Positions 1 through 5,460 of a DNA stretch of 5,540 bases are shown one piece after another. Position 1 is the first letter of the stretch. Each line of letters begins with the position of its first letter. The notes below the pieces were generated by a model. It was not told the origin of the DNA and searched no databases. It was given only the letters and a program-made list of their open reading frames with translations. This stretch comes from Bacteroidota bacterium. GTDB lineage: Bacteria > Bacteroidota > Bacteroidia > Bacteroidales > FEN-979. The translations under genes and the position numbers were made by a program. The stretch is taken from assembly GCA_026391755.1 (NCBI GenBank), contig JAPLDN010000046.1, positions 1 through 5,540 of the forward strand. Direction: 5' to 3'.

Positions 1-1
1 T

Positions 2-1084
2 CCTGAACATTATTTCGAACCGGAGAAAACTTATGTGTTTTTCTCTCATGTCATCAAAGGGCAAAAATACAATATGCCCATGCTTAAACGAATGATGGCA
101 CTGAGATGCAACCTCATCGAGTATGAGAAGATCGTAGATGAACAGGGTAAACGCCTGATTTTCTTCGGGCGTTATGCAGGCATGGCAGGGATGATCAATT
201 CGTTTTGGTCTCTGGGGCTGCGTTTGAAGGATTTTGGCTACCAAACTGAGCTGCTTAAAATCAAGCAATCGCATCATTATTCTTCACTTAAAGAAGCCAA
301 GGATGCCATTTCTTATGTTGGTGAACTGATTGCCGAAAACGGTATCAATCCTAAATTCCGTCCTTTCGTTGTTGGCTTTACAGGGTACGGTAATGTTTCC
401 CAGGGTGCCCAGGAAATATGCGGATTGCTCCCGGTAAAGGAGATATCGGCAGAGAAATTGCTGGAGCTTCATAAACGGGAACACGTACCAAATAATATTG
501 TTTACAAGGTTGTATTCAGGGAAGAGGATTTGTATGAAAACATTCAAGGCCATCCCTTTGACCTGCATGAATACATGCATAATCCACAAGATTTTCGTAG
601 TAAGTTTGAGCAGTATATCCCTTATCTTTCGGTGCTTATAAACTGCATATACTGGGATAAGCGTTTCCCCAGGCTGGTTACAAGAGAGTATCTTAAGAAG
701 CTGTTCTCAGACGGGCACCCCAAGCTTACTGTTATCGGCGATATCAGTTGCGATGTTGAAGGATCCGTGGAGTGCACCCTGCATCCGACGGTGATCTCCG
801 ACCCTGTTTTTATTTATGATCCTGTGAATCGCACAGCCACCCCCGGGCATCAAGGTGAGGGCATGCTTGTGATGGCGGTCGATATCCTGCCTGCCGAATT
901 GCCCAGGGACTCATCCGACGGCTTTGCCGACGCGCTTGTTAATTTTGTAAAGCCTATTGCAGATGCCGATTTTGATGAGGCATTCGAAGATCTCGACCTT
1001 CCTCGTGCAATAAAGAAAGGGCTTATCCTTCATAAAGGGGAATTAACACCGGAATTTAAATATCTCGAGGAATTTTTAATCTGA
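2..1084 (+). CDS. Lysine-ketoglutarate reductase (LKR, saccharopine-forming), 5'-truncated by window edge
   Basis: This enzyme would condense L-lysine with 2-oxoglutarate, using NAD(P)H, to saccharopine, the first step of the cytosolic saccharopine route of lysine breakdown. The frame is open from base 2 (360 residues). The residues before the GTG at 35 (YFEPEKTY) continue directly into FFSHVIKGQ, as I recall for the LKR half of animal AASS, so that GTG is internal and roughly 70-80 N-terminal residues lie outside the window. Numbering from base 2, visible LKR signatures are FFSHVIKGQ (13-21), FGRYAGMAG (55-63), a glycine-rich dinucleotide-type loop GYGNVSQG (128-135), GDISCDVEGSVECT (246-259) and VDILPAELP (293-301). 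The fold belongs to the alanine dehydrogenase/transhydrogenase N-terminal-like superfamily. The next gene, 70 bases downstream, is the partner saccharopine dehydrogenase, so the two activities fused in AASS are separate genes here. The family call is firm; the preferred cofactor cannot be read from the sequence. Confidence 0.9.
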   Translation, partial: PEHYFEPEKTYVFFSHVIKGQKYNMPMLKRMMALRCNLIEYEKIVDEQGKRLIFFGRYAGMAGMINSFWSLGLRLKDFGYQTELLKIKQSHHYSSLKEAKDAISYVGELIAENGINPKFRPFVVGFTGYGNVSQGAQEICGLLPVKEISAEKLLELHKREHVPNNIVYKVVFREEDLYENIQGHPFDLHEYMHNPQDFRSKFEQYIPYLSVLINCIYWDKRFPRLVTREYLKKLFSDGHPKLTVIGDISCDVEGSVECTLHPTVISDPVFIYDPVNRTATPGHQGEGMLVMAVDILPAELPRDSSDGFADALVNFVKPIADADFDEAFEDLDLPRAIKKGLILHKGELTPEFKYLEEFLI

Positions 1085-1088
1085 CATC

Positions 1089-1116
1089 CGATATCCGATA
1101 TCTGATATCTGATATC
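1089..1116. repeat. Heptad tandem repeat NGATATC, four units
   Basis: Four perfect-length 7-base units (CGATATC, CGATATC, TGATATC, TGATATC) lie in the 70-base gap between LKR and saccharopine dehydrogenase, starting 5 bases after the LKR stop codon. Each unit is the palindrome GATATC plus one variable base. The flanking ATCCGA (1086-1091) and TCGGAT (1122-1127) are inverted copies and could close a hairpin over the array. No T-run follows, so it does not look like an intrinsic terminator. The same unit recurs at 2522-2542. Its function is unknown. Confidence 0.85.
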
Positions 1117-1154
1117 TGCTGTCGGATAACATACACTCTTAACCCATACTGACC

Positions 1155-1463
1155 ATGACTCAAAAAGTACTCATCCTCGGTGCCGGGCTGGTAGCCAGGC
1201 CAATAGTGAAACACCTCCTTTCAAAAGGATATTCGGTTACTCTTGCATCCAATACACCGGAACGGGCAGAGGGGATGATCGATAAACATCCTGCCGGCAA
1301 AATCGTGAATTGGGAAGCCACAGATGAAGCTGCCCTGGATACCCTGATTGCAGGACATGATCTTACTGTGAGCATCCTGCCATATACATTTCATGTTATG
1401 GTAGCCCGTCACTGTATTGCTCATGGGAAGAATATGGTGACAACGTCCTATGTGAAACCCTAA
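1155..1463 (+). CDS. Saccharopine dehydrogenase, N-terminal (dinucleotide-binding) fragment ending at a premature TAA
   Basis: This is the N-terminal part (102 residues) of a glutamate-forming saccharopine dehydrogenase of the Lys9 / AASS C-terminal type, which oxidises saccharopine to glutamate and 2-aminoadipate 6-semialdehyde with NAD(P)+. It shows the Rossmann motif GAGLVARP (residues 9-16) after beta strand VLIL, then SILPYTFH and NMVTTSYVKP, which match the family order. The frame ends in TAA at 1461-1463 where homologues continue into a helix (human TPALKEL as I recall it). The remaining sequence resumes in the same frame at 1464, so this looks like a nonsense-interrupted gene and not a natural short protein. 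The ATG at 1155 places the Rossmann loop close to the N-terminus, as is usual; the leader has no Shine-Dalgarno sequence. Alone, this fragment lacks the substrate-binding and dimerisation domain. Cofactor choice (NAD or NADP) is not clear from the ASNTPER segment after the second strand. Confidence 0.85.
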   Translation: MTQKVLILGAGLVARPIVKHLLSKGYSVTLASNTPERAEGMIDKHPAGKIVNWEATDEAALDTLIAGHDLTVSILPYTFHVMVARHCIAHGKNMVTTSYVKP

Positions 1464-1466
1464 ATG
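1461..1466 (+). other. In-frame stop/start junction (TAAATG) splitting the saccharopine dehydrogenase gene
   Basis: TAA at 1461-1463 and ATG at 1464-1466 lie in the same reading frame as both halves of the enzyme, and the protein alignment runs across with no missing or extra residues (SYVKP, stop, MRQLDAQAKEAGI). A single base change in a sense codon such as GAA, AAA or CAA would make this TAA. The base after the stop is A and the preceding codon is CCC. The adjoining ATG could permit termination-reinitiation. TAA also ends three other genes in the window (minus strand at 3450-3452 and 5447-5449, plus strand at 5458-5460), which argues against TAA being reassigned in this organism. Confidence 0.85.
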
Positions 1467-2513
1467 CGCCAACTTGACGCACAGGCAAAGGAAGCGGGAA
1501 TTATTATCCTGAATGAGATCGGGCTTGATCCCGGTATCGACCATATGTCGGCCATGCGCATCATCGACAACATTCACGCAAAAGGAGGGGCAGTCCTTGA
1601 ATTCTACAGCGTCTGCGGGGCCCTTCCCGCTCCTGAAGCCGCTGATAATCCATTCAGGTATAAGTTTTCATGGAGTCCCAAAGGGGTTGTCATGGCCGGT
1701 AATAACGATGCACTTTTCCTTAAACACGGTAAGATTGTCAATGTCCCTTCTAAAGAACTGTTCAATTACCCTTTTGAAGTCGATTTCCCTGAAGTCGGGC
1801 GTCTTGAAGTCTACCCCAACCGTGATTCTCTTGCATACAGGGATATTTACGGAATACCGGAAGCCCAGACTGTTTACCGTGGCACCTTCCGATTTAAAGG
1901 ATGGTGCGAGAGCCTGAATATTATCAAACAGCTCGGCCTTATTTCCTATGAGAAATGGGATATGTCGGGGATGAGTTATGCCGACCTGATCGGGAAACAA
2001 ATGAAGAACCTGGGTTATAAACCTGGAATCGCAAACAGGAATATACGATTTGACGTGGCCGGCTGCCTCGGCATTCCTGTTGACTCTTATGCTCTTGATT
2101 CATTGGAATGGCTCGGATTGTTTGAAGACAAGCCCATGAACCGGAAGACCGACAGCACGTTTGAAGTTGTTTCGGATCTGATGATAAAGAAAATGGGCCT
2201 GGCTGAAGACGAAAGGGATATGGTCGTATTGCAACATACTTTCCTGGCAGCTTATTCCGATGGGCGTAAGGAAGTGGTCCGTTCGCGCATGCTGGATTTC
2301 GGTTCACCTTCGACCGACACCTCCATTGCCCGCACGGTTGCCCTGCCGGCAGCCATCGGTGTTGAGATGATACTTAAAGGGGAGATCCGTGAAAAAGGTG
2401 TTCATATCCCGGTTATCCCTGCAATTTATGAACCTGTTTTGAATGCCCTGGAAGACCTGGGTATTAAAATGACCGAGGAATTCGGCCTCCCTGTTTCGGA
2501 AAATATTAAATGA
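1464..2513 (+). CDS. Saccharopine dehydrogenase, C-terminal (substrate-binding) fragment
   Basis: This is the remainder of the saccharopine dehydrogenase (349 residues). Visible family blocks, numbered from the ATG at 1464, are GLDPGIDHM (20-28), CGALPAPE (51-58), NPFRYKFSW (62-70), YPNRDS (117-122), RGTFRFKG (139-146) and the C-terminal segment TVALPAAIGVEMILKGEI (291-308). These match the saccharopine-binding and dimerisation domain of yeast Lys9 and the AASS SDH half, plus the C-terminal segment that folds back on the dinucleotide domain. With the 102 residues upstream and one codon for the stop, the total is 452 residues, close to the roughly 446 of yeast Lys9, so nothing else is missing. 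The break falls near the junction of the two structural domains. The long C-terminal frame has no other stop or frameshift and keeps its conserved motifs, so the lesion is either recent, an assembly error, or tolerated. Translation would need reinitiation at the abutting ATG or readthrough. Confidence 0.87.
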   Translation: MRQLDAQAKEAGIIILNEIGLDPGIDHMSAMRIIDNIHAKGGAVLEFYSVCGALPAPEAADNPFRYKFSWSPKGVVMAGNNDALFLKHGKIVNVPSKELFNYPFEVDFPEVGRLEVYPNRDSLAYRDIYGIPEAQTVYRGTFRFKGWCESLNIIKQLGLISYEKWDMSGMSYADLIGKQMKNLGYKPGIANRNIRFDVAGCLGIPVDSYALDSLEWLGLFEDKPMNRKTDSTFEVVSDLMIKKMGLAEDERDMVVLQHTFLAAYSDGRKEVVRSRMLDFGSPSTDTSIARTVALPAAIGVEMILKGEIREKGVHIPVIPAIYEPVLNALEDLGIKMTEEFGLPVSENIK

Positions 2514-2521
2514 AGCTGAAA

Positions 2522-2542
2522 TGATATCGGATATCTGATATC
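2522..2542. repeat. Heptad tandem repeat NGATATC, three units
   Basis: Three 7-base units (TGATATC, GGATATC, TGATATC) occupy half of the 43-base gap between the saccharopine dehydrogenase stop and the djlA-like start. They are the same unit as the array at 1089-1116, so the interrupted gene is bracketed by two copies of one repeat type. The palindromic cores allow small hairpins, but no T-run follows. The remaining leader before the ATG at 2557 is A-rich. Confidence 0.82.
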
Positions 2543-2556
2543 AAAACTGAAAAAAT

Positions 2557-3435
2557 ATGGGAAAACTGATTGCCATAATCCTGCTTATCGTAGTTATTTA
2601 TGCCGTTCTGACCATGCGTAAAAAACCGGGCAGTTCTGCTGGGGCCTCAGGCGGTAGCCGGCCTGACAGGCCTGCCGATGCCCCTGATTCCGCAAGGGGT
2701 CCTTTTCAGACTTCTTCTTCGGGTGGCTACAGCAAATGGGTCGGAGGCGGGCTTGGCTGGGTTTTCGGCGGACCAATAGGAGGGATACTCGGATTTGCAC
2801 TGGGGTCGATGTTCGAAGGAATGAGTAAAGGCACTTATGCATACCGGGGAACCCCCAGTGGCGATTTTTCAATGAGCCTGTTAGTGTTATCAGCCGCAGT
2901 CATGAAGGCCGATAATAAGATCGTTAAATCGGAGCTCGATTATGTAAGGAGCTTTTTCATCCGCCAGTTTGGAGAAGAAGAAGGTGCGCGCCTTATGCTG
3001 ATACTCCGTGAAATACTGAAACAGGAAATTCAACTGCAGGAGGTAAGTTCCCAGGTAGGCCAATATATGGATTACTCATCTAAACTAACCCTTCTTCACT
3101 TCCTGTTTGGTATTGCTGCAGCCGATGGGGAATATCATCCCGATGAGGTTTTGGTAATTGAAACAATCGCCGGGTATATGGGGCTGAGTCACCAGGATTT
3201 TATTTCGGTTAAAGCGATGTTTGTGAAAGATACAAACTGGGCCTATACTGTACTTGAAATAACCCCCGGTTCCACTGAAGAAGAGGTTAAAAAAGCTTAT
3301 CGGGAGATGGCAAAAAAACATCATCCTGATATGGTTGCACAACTGGGCGACGACATTAAACGCGCTGCAACGGAAAAATTTCAGAAGATAAGTGCAGCCT
3401 ACGAGGAGATCAGGAAACAAAGAGGGATGAATTGA
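2557..3435 (+). CDS. DjlA-like membrane-anchored co-chaperone (TerB domain plus C-terminal J domain)
   Basis: This is probably a J-domain co-chaperone that recruits DnaK to the cytoplasmic face of the membrane. In order along the 292 residues it has: a hydrophobic N-terminal anchor (about 3-20, followed by RKK); a Gly/Ser/Pro-rich linker (24-60); a glycine-rich hydrophobic segment (62-88, with GGPIGGILGFALGSMF) resembling the transmembrane dimerisation segment of E. coli DjlA; a TerB-type helical domain (about 104-215, with two acidic turns near KADNKIVKSE and AAADGEYHPDE); and a J domain (about 229-292) with the HPD tripeptide at 256-258 that stimulates DnaK ATPase. The end of the protein (AYEEIRKQRG) closely matches the DjlA C-terminus. 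Unlike E. coli DjlA it has an extra N-terminal hydrophobic segment and linker. The ATG at 2557 is preceded by an A-rich leader (CTGAAAAAAT) and no Shine-Dalgarno sequence. It lies 43 bases after saccharopine dehydrogenase and may be co-transcribed, though no functional link to lysine breakdown is evident. Confidence 0.88.
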   Translation: MGKLIAIILLIVVIYAVLTMRKKPGSSAGASGGSRPDRPADAPDSARGPFQTSSSGGYSKWVGGGLGWVFGGPIGGILGFALGSMFEGMSKGTYAYRGTPSGDFSMSLLVLSAAVMKADNKIVKSELDYVRSFFIRQFGEEEGARLMLILREILKQEIQLQEVSSQVGQYMDYSSKLTLLHFLFGIAAADGEYHPDEVLVIETIAGYMGLSHQDFISVKAMFVKDTNWAYTVLEITPGSTEEEVKKAYREMAKKHHPDMVAQLGDDIKRAATEKFQKISAAYEEIRKQRGMN

Positions 3436-3445
3436 TAACCCCCTT
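3420..3445. terminator. Possible weak bidirectional terminator hairpin between convergent genes
   Basis: AAGAGGG (3420-3426) and CCCCCTT (3439-3445) can pair as a 7-base stem (one G-U pair on the minus-strand RNA, an A-C mismatch on the plus) around a 12-base loop. The stem spans the djlA-like stop codon and the 14-base gap before the dipeptidase stop. The T-tracts on either side are poor (CACTTTAGTTC on plus, TGTTTCCTG on minus). Its position between two converging genes is the main argument for it. Confidence 0.3.
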
Positions 3446-3449
3446 CACT

Positions 3450-4163
3450 TTAGTTCTTAATACTGTCGAGCTCTTCAAAGGATAGGTCCATAAGCTCGAA
3501 ATCTTTCCAGCCCTTAAAATCAAAATGCCACCACTCGCTTGGATAAACCGTGAAACCATATTTTAACATGGTTGTTATCAGAAGCTGCCTGTTTTGCTTT
3601 GCATCTTCAGGAATCTGCTGATAAGCGGCACCCGCCCTGGCGCTAAAATCATCAAAAGGTGTTGGCATTTCAAGTTCCTTCCCTGTCTTCAGTTCTACCA
3701 GGGTCACATCCACCGCACATCCGCGGTTATGCCTTGATCCTGTGACAGGAGAAGCGACATATGCTGTGTCATGAATGATATCCCAGAAAAGCAAGGTTGC
3801 AGCATAAGGCCTGTAGGCATCGTAAACCTTGAGCCCGAGACCTTGTTTGGATAATTCAAGCTCAACTGCTTCAAGCGCCCTGGCTACTTTCAGCCTCCCA
3901 AAAGCGCAGGCCGAAGTATAAACCTTTTTGTGAGTAAAATTATTACTCGTGGCGTATCGTATATCCAGGACGAGCCCTTTCACGACTTTCTGAAGATCAA
4001 CAAGCCGTTTAAGGCTGTCCTTTGCTACAAGGCCGGAATATGCTGCCGCGCTTGAAATGATATTCAGGTTGTACGGATTCTTCTTCGTTTGCTGGGCGTT
4101 AAGCGTTCCAGCAAGCAACACAAGAATGAAGAAGATTGAAAAGCAGATCGGTTTCATGAACAT
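3450..4163 (-). CDS. Exported D-alanyl-D-alanine dipeptidase (VanX/DdpX family, peptidase M15D)
   Basis: This zinc dipeptidase would cleave the D-Ala-D-Ala dipeptide into free D-alanine. Of 237 residues, 1-23 look like a Sec signal peptide (MK, a hydrophobic core, then AGTLNA before QQ), so the enzyme should act in the periplasm. The family zinc site is intact: SRHNRGCAVD supplies His145 and Asp152, and SEWWHF supplies catalytic Glu210 and ligand His213. DAYRP (115-119) carries the arginine (Arg118) equivalent to the transition-state Arg71 of VanX. LDIRYATSNNF (66-76) is another family block. The mature part is close to the about 202 residues of VanX. Two start codons are possible (ATG at 4163 or 4157, giving MFMK or MK); both keep the signal peptide. 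No vanH, vanA, vanR or vanS-like gene is beside it, so dipeptide turnover or recycling is a better guess than glycopeptide resistance. It converges on the djlA-like gene and diverges from the oxidoreductase. Confidence 0.92.
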   Translation of the reverse strand: MFMKPICFSIFFILVLLAGTLNAQQTKKNPYNLNIISSAAAYSGLVAKDSLKRLVDLQKVVKGLVLDIRYATSNNFTHKKVYTSACAFGRLKVARALEAVELELSKQGLGLKVYDAYRPYAATLLFWDIIHDTAYVASPVTGSRHNRGCAVDVTLVELKTGKELEMPTPFDDFSARAGAAYQQIPEDAKQNRQLLITTMLKYGFTVYPSEWWHFDFKGWKDFELMDLSFEELDSIKN

Positions 4164-4239
4164 ATTTTTGTTTTTAATATCTTAGCAGACCGGGGAATAA
4201 GTTTCTCAAAGTTCTGAAAAATTAACTCTTTTACTACCG
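4164..4239. promoter_or_regulatory. Divergent intergenic region, presumed promoters for dipeptidase and oxidoreductase
   Basis: These 76 AT-rich bases separate two divergently oriented start codons and so should hold both promoters. The Bacteroidota -7 consensus TAnnTTTG is matched only with one error each way: TAAGTTTC on plus (4198-4205, about 35 bases before the oxidoreductase ATG) and GAACTTTG on minus (4214-4207, about 44 bases before the dipeptidase ATG). Neither has a TTTG-type -33 box at the usual spacing of about 19-21 bases. No operator palindrome or riboswitch-like structure stands out. Confidence 0.35.
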
Positions 4240-5460
4240 ATGACCGAACTTTTGTTTACACCTTGCCGGCTTGGTCCGCTGACCCTCAGAAACCGCTCAA
4301 TCAGATCTGCTGCTTTCGAAGGCATGTGCCCCGGGCATATGGTTTCGGATGATTTGTTGAACTATCACAAAGACGTTGCCGGCGGAGGGATTGGAATGAC
4401 CACGGTGGCCTATGCAGCCGTTTCTCAAAGCGGGCTTTCGTTTGAACACCAGCTTTGGCTGAGAAGGGAAGCAGTTCCCGGACTCAGGTCCCTTACCGAT
4501 GCTGTGCATAAGTCAGGAGCTGCGGTGGCTATTCAGATCGGCCACTGCGGACAGATGGCTAAAACCTCGGTAAGCAGGGTATGTTTATCACCTTCGGGAA
4601 AGTTTAACTTATACGGACCAACATGGCCTAGGGCTATGAAAAAAAGCGAGATCCTTAGCGTGGTTGCAGATTTCGGGCAGGCAGTAAACCTGGCAAGAGA
4701 GAGTGGTTTCGATGCGGTCGAGGTGCATGCGGGACACGGCTACCTTATAAGCCAGTTTCTTTCGCCATACACGAACAAACGAAAAGATGAATACGGAGGG
4801 TCGTTTGAAAACAGGAGCCGCTTTATGAAAGAGGTGATCTCGGCAGTCATGGAAGCTGCCGGCTCTGATATTGCAGTCCTTGTAAAAATGAACCTTCGCG
4901 ATGGGTTCAGGGGGGGCATGGAGCTCGACGAATCTGTTGAAGTGGCAAATATTCTTGAAAAGATGGGGGTTCATGCTCTAGTACTAAGTGGTGGTTTCGT
5001 CAGCAAGGCTCCTATGTATGTCATGAGGGGGCGGATGCCGGTTAAAATCATGGCCCAATACATGCATGAGAAATGGATGAAACCATTTGTCAGATGGTTT
5101 GGGAACATATTAATCAAACCGGAACCGTATGGTGAAATGTATTTTCTTGAAGATGCCAGGCGAATCAGGAAATCGGTGAAATTGCCTTTGGTATATGTTG
5201 GAGGTTTGGTATCTAAAGCCGGTATTGAAAAAGTCCTGGGTGAGGGTTTTGAATTTGTGCAGATTGCCCGCGCCCTTATTCATGATCCTGCATTCATAAA
5301 CAAAATAAAAACCGGAGAAATTTTTATCTCCGGTTGTAATCATTCAAACTATTGTATTGCAGTTATGTACTCAGGGAAAATGGCTTGCTATCAGAATGAA
5401 AAAGACCGCTCCGCACCCTGGCTGAAATACCTGGAGGGTACAAACATTACAGGGTTTTAA
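4240..5460 (+). CDS. Old Yellow Enzyme-family NADH:flavin oxidoreductase
   Basis: This is an FMN-dependent ene-reductase-type TIM barrel of 406 residues, probably cytosolic; the physiological substrate is unknown. It opens with LLFTPCRLGPLTLRNR, the usual OYE-family start. Gln98 in AIQIGHCGQMA matches the flavin-contacting glutamine. The active-site segment VHAGHGYLISQFLSPYTN (162-179) has the substrate-binding pair His163 and His166 and the proton-donor-type Tyr168, followed by the hallmark DEYGGSFENRSRF (183-195). The late barrel shows VYVGGLVS (318-325) and IARALIHDP (342-350), the FMN phosphate-binding end. Residues about 257-304 form a longer basic and aromatic insertion, probably a subfamily trait. 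A Cys cluster near the end reads C366-x2-Ser369-x2-C372-x10-C383; related proteins carry Cys-rich iron-sulfur motifs here, but the second position is Ser. The protein lacks the C-terminal FAD/NAD domains of 2,4-dienoyl-CoA reductase. Its last 14 bases overlap the opposing T9SS gene, and an opposing terminator lies inside it. The start at 4240 has no Shine-Dalgarno sequence. Confidence 0.9.
   Translation: MTELLFTPCRLGPLTLRNRSIRSAAFEGMCPGHMVSDDLLNYHKDVAGGGIGMTTVAYAAVSQSGLSFEHQLWLRREAVPGLRSLTDAVHKSGAAVAIQIGHCGQMAKTSVSRVCLSPSGKFNLYGPTWPRAMKKSEILSVVADFGQAVNLARESGFDAVEVHAGHGYLISQFLSPYTNKRKDEYGGSFENRSRFMKEVISAVMEAAGSDIAVLVKMNLRDGFRGGMELDESVEVANILEKMGVHALVLSGGFVSKAPMYVMRGRMPVKIMAQYMHEKWMKPFVRWFGNILIKPEPYGEMYFLEDARRIRKSVKLPLVYVGGLVSKAGIEKVLGEGFEFVQIARALIHDPAFINKIKTGEIFISGCNHSNYCIAVMYSGKMACYQNEKDRSAPWLKYLEGTNITGF
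5301..5335 (-). terminator. Rho-independent terminator (minus strand) inside the oxidoreductase coding sequence
   Basis: Read on the minus strand, a perfect 9-base stem AACCGGAGA (5335-5327) and TCTCCGGTT (5318-5310) encloses an 8-base loop and is followed at once by the T-rich tract TTTATTTTG, giving six Ts in a row counting the stem end. It sits 112 bases past the stop of the minus-strand T9SS gene (5447), the right place to end that transcript. On the plus strand the hairpin is followed by GTAATCATTC, so it should not stop the oxidoreductase mRNA. The stem encodes TGEIFISG of the oxidoreductase. Confidence 0.72.

Noticed and set aside
35..37. GTG as the start codon of the LKR gene
   Set aside because: The frame is open back to the window edge, and the upstream codons encode conserved LKR sequence (YFEPEKTY before VFFSHVIKGQ). 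The GTG is an internal Val and the real start lies outside the window.
284..589. Minus-strand open frame opposite LKR (and similar opposite frames under the other genes)
   Set aside because: These frames have no recognisable motifs, lie wholly opposite strongly conserved genes, and look like shadow frames.
1089..1116. CRISPR array or intrinsic terminator
   Set aside because: The units are only 7 bases with no unique spacers, and no T-run follows the possible hairpin.
1461..1463. TAA reassigned to a sense codon in this organism
   Set aside because: TAA terminates the dipeptidase, the oxidoreductase and the T9SS gene at sensible family end points in this same window, so a genome-wide reassignment does not fit.
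1513..1917. Plus-strand open frame of 134 codons in another phase within saccharopine dehydrogenase
   Set aside because: It overlaps the conserved SDH frame completely, and its Ser/Leu-rich translation has no domain-like pattern.
3466..3499. Inverted repeat TCGAGCT / AGCTCGA as a terminator for the djlA-like transcript
   Set aside because: The loop is 20 bases, the stem only 7, and no T-tract follows; it lies in dipeptidase coding sequence and may be chance.
4198..4205. TAAGTTTC as a firm Bacteroidota -7 promoter element
   Set aside because: It has one mismatch to TAnnTTTG and there is no TTTG box about 19-21 bases upstream; it is kept only as a weak candidate inside the divergent region.
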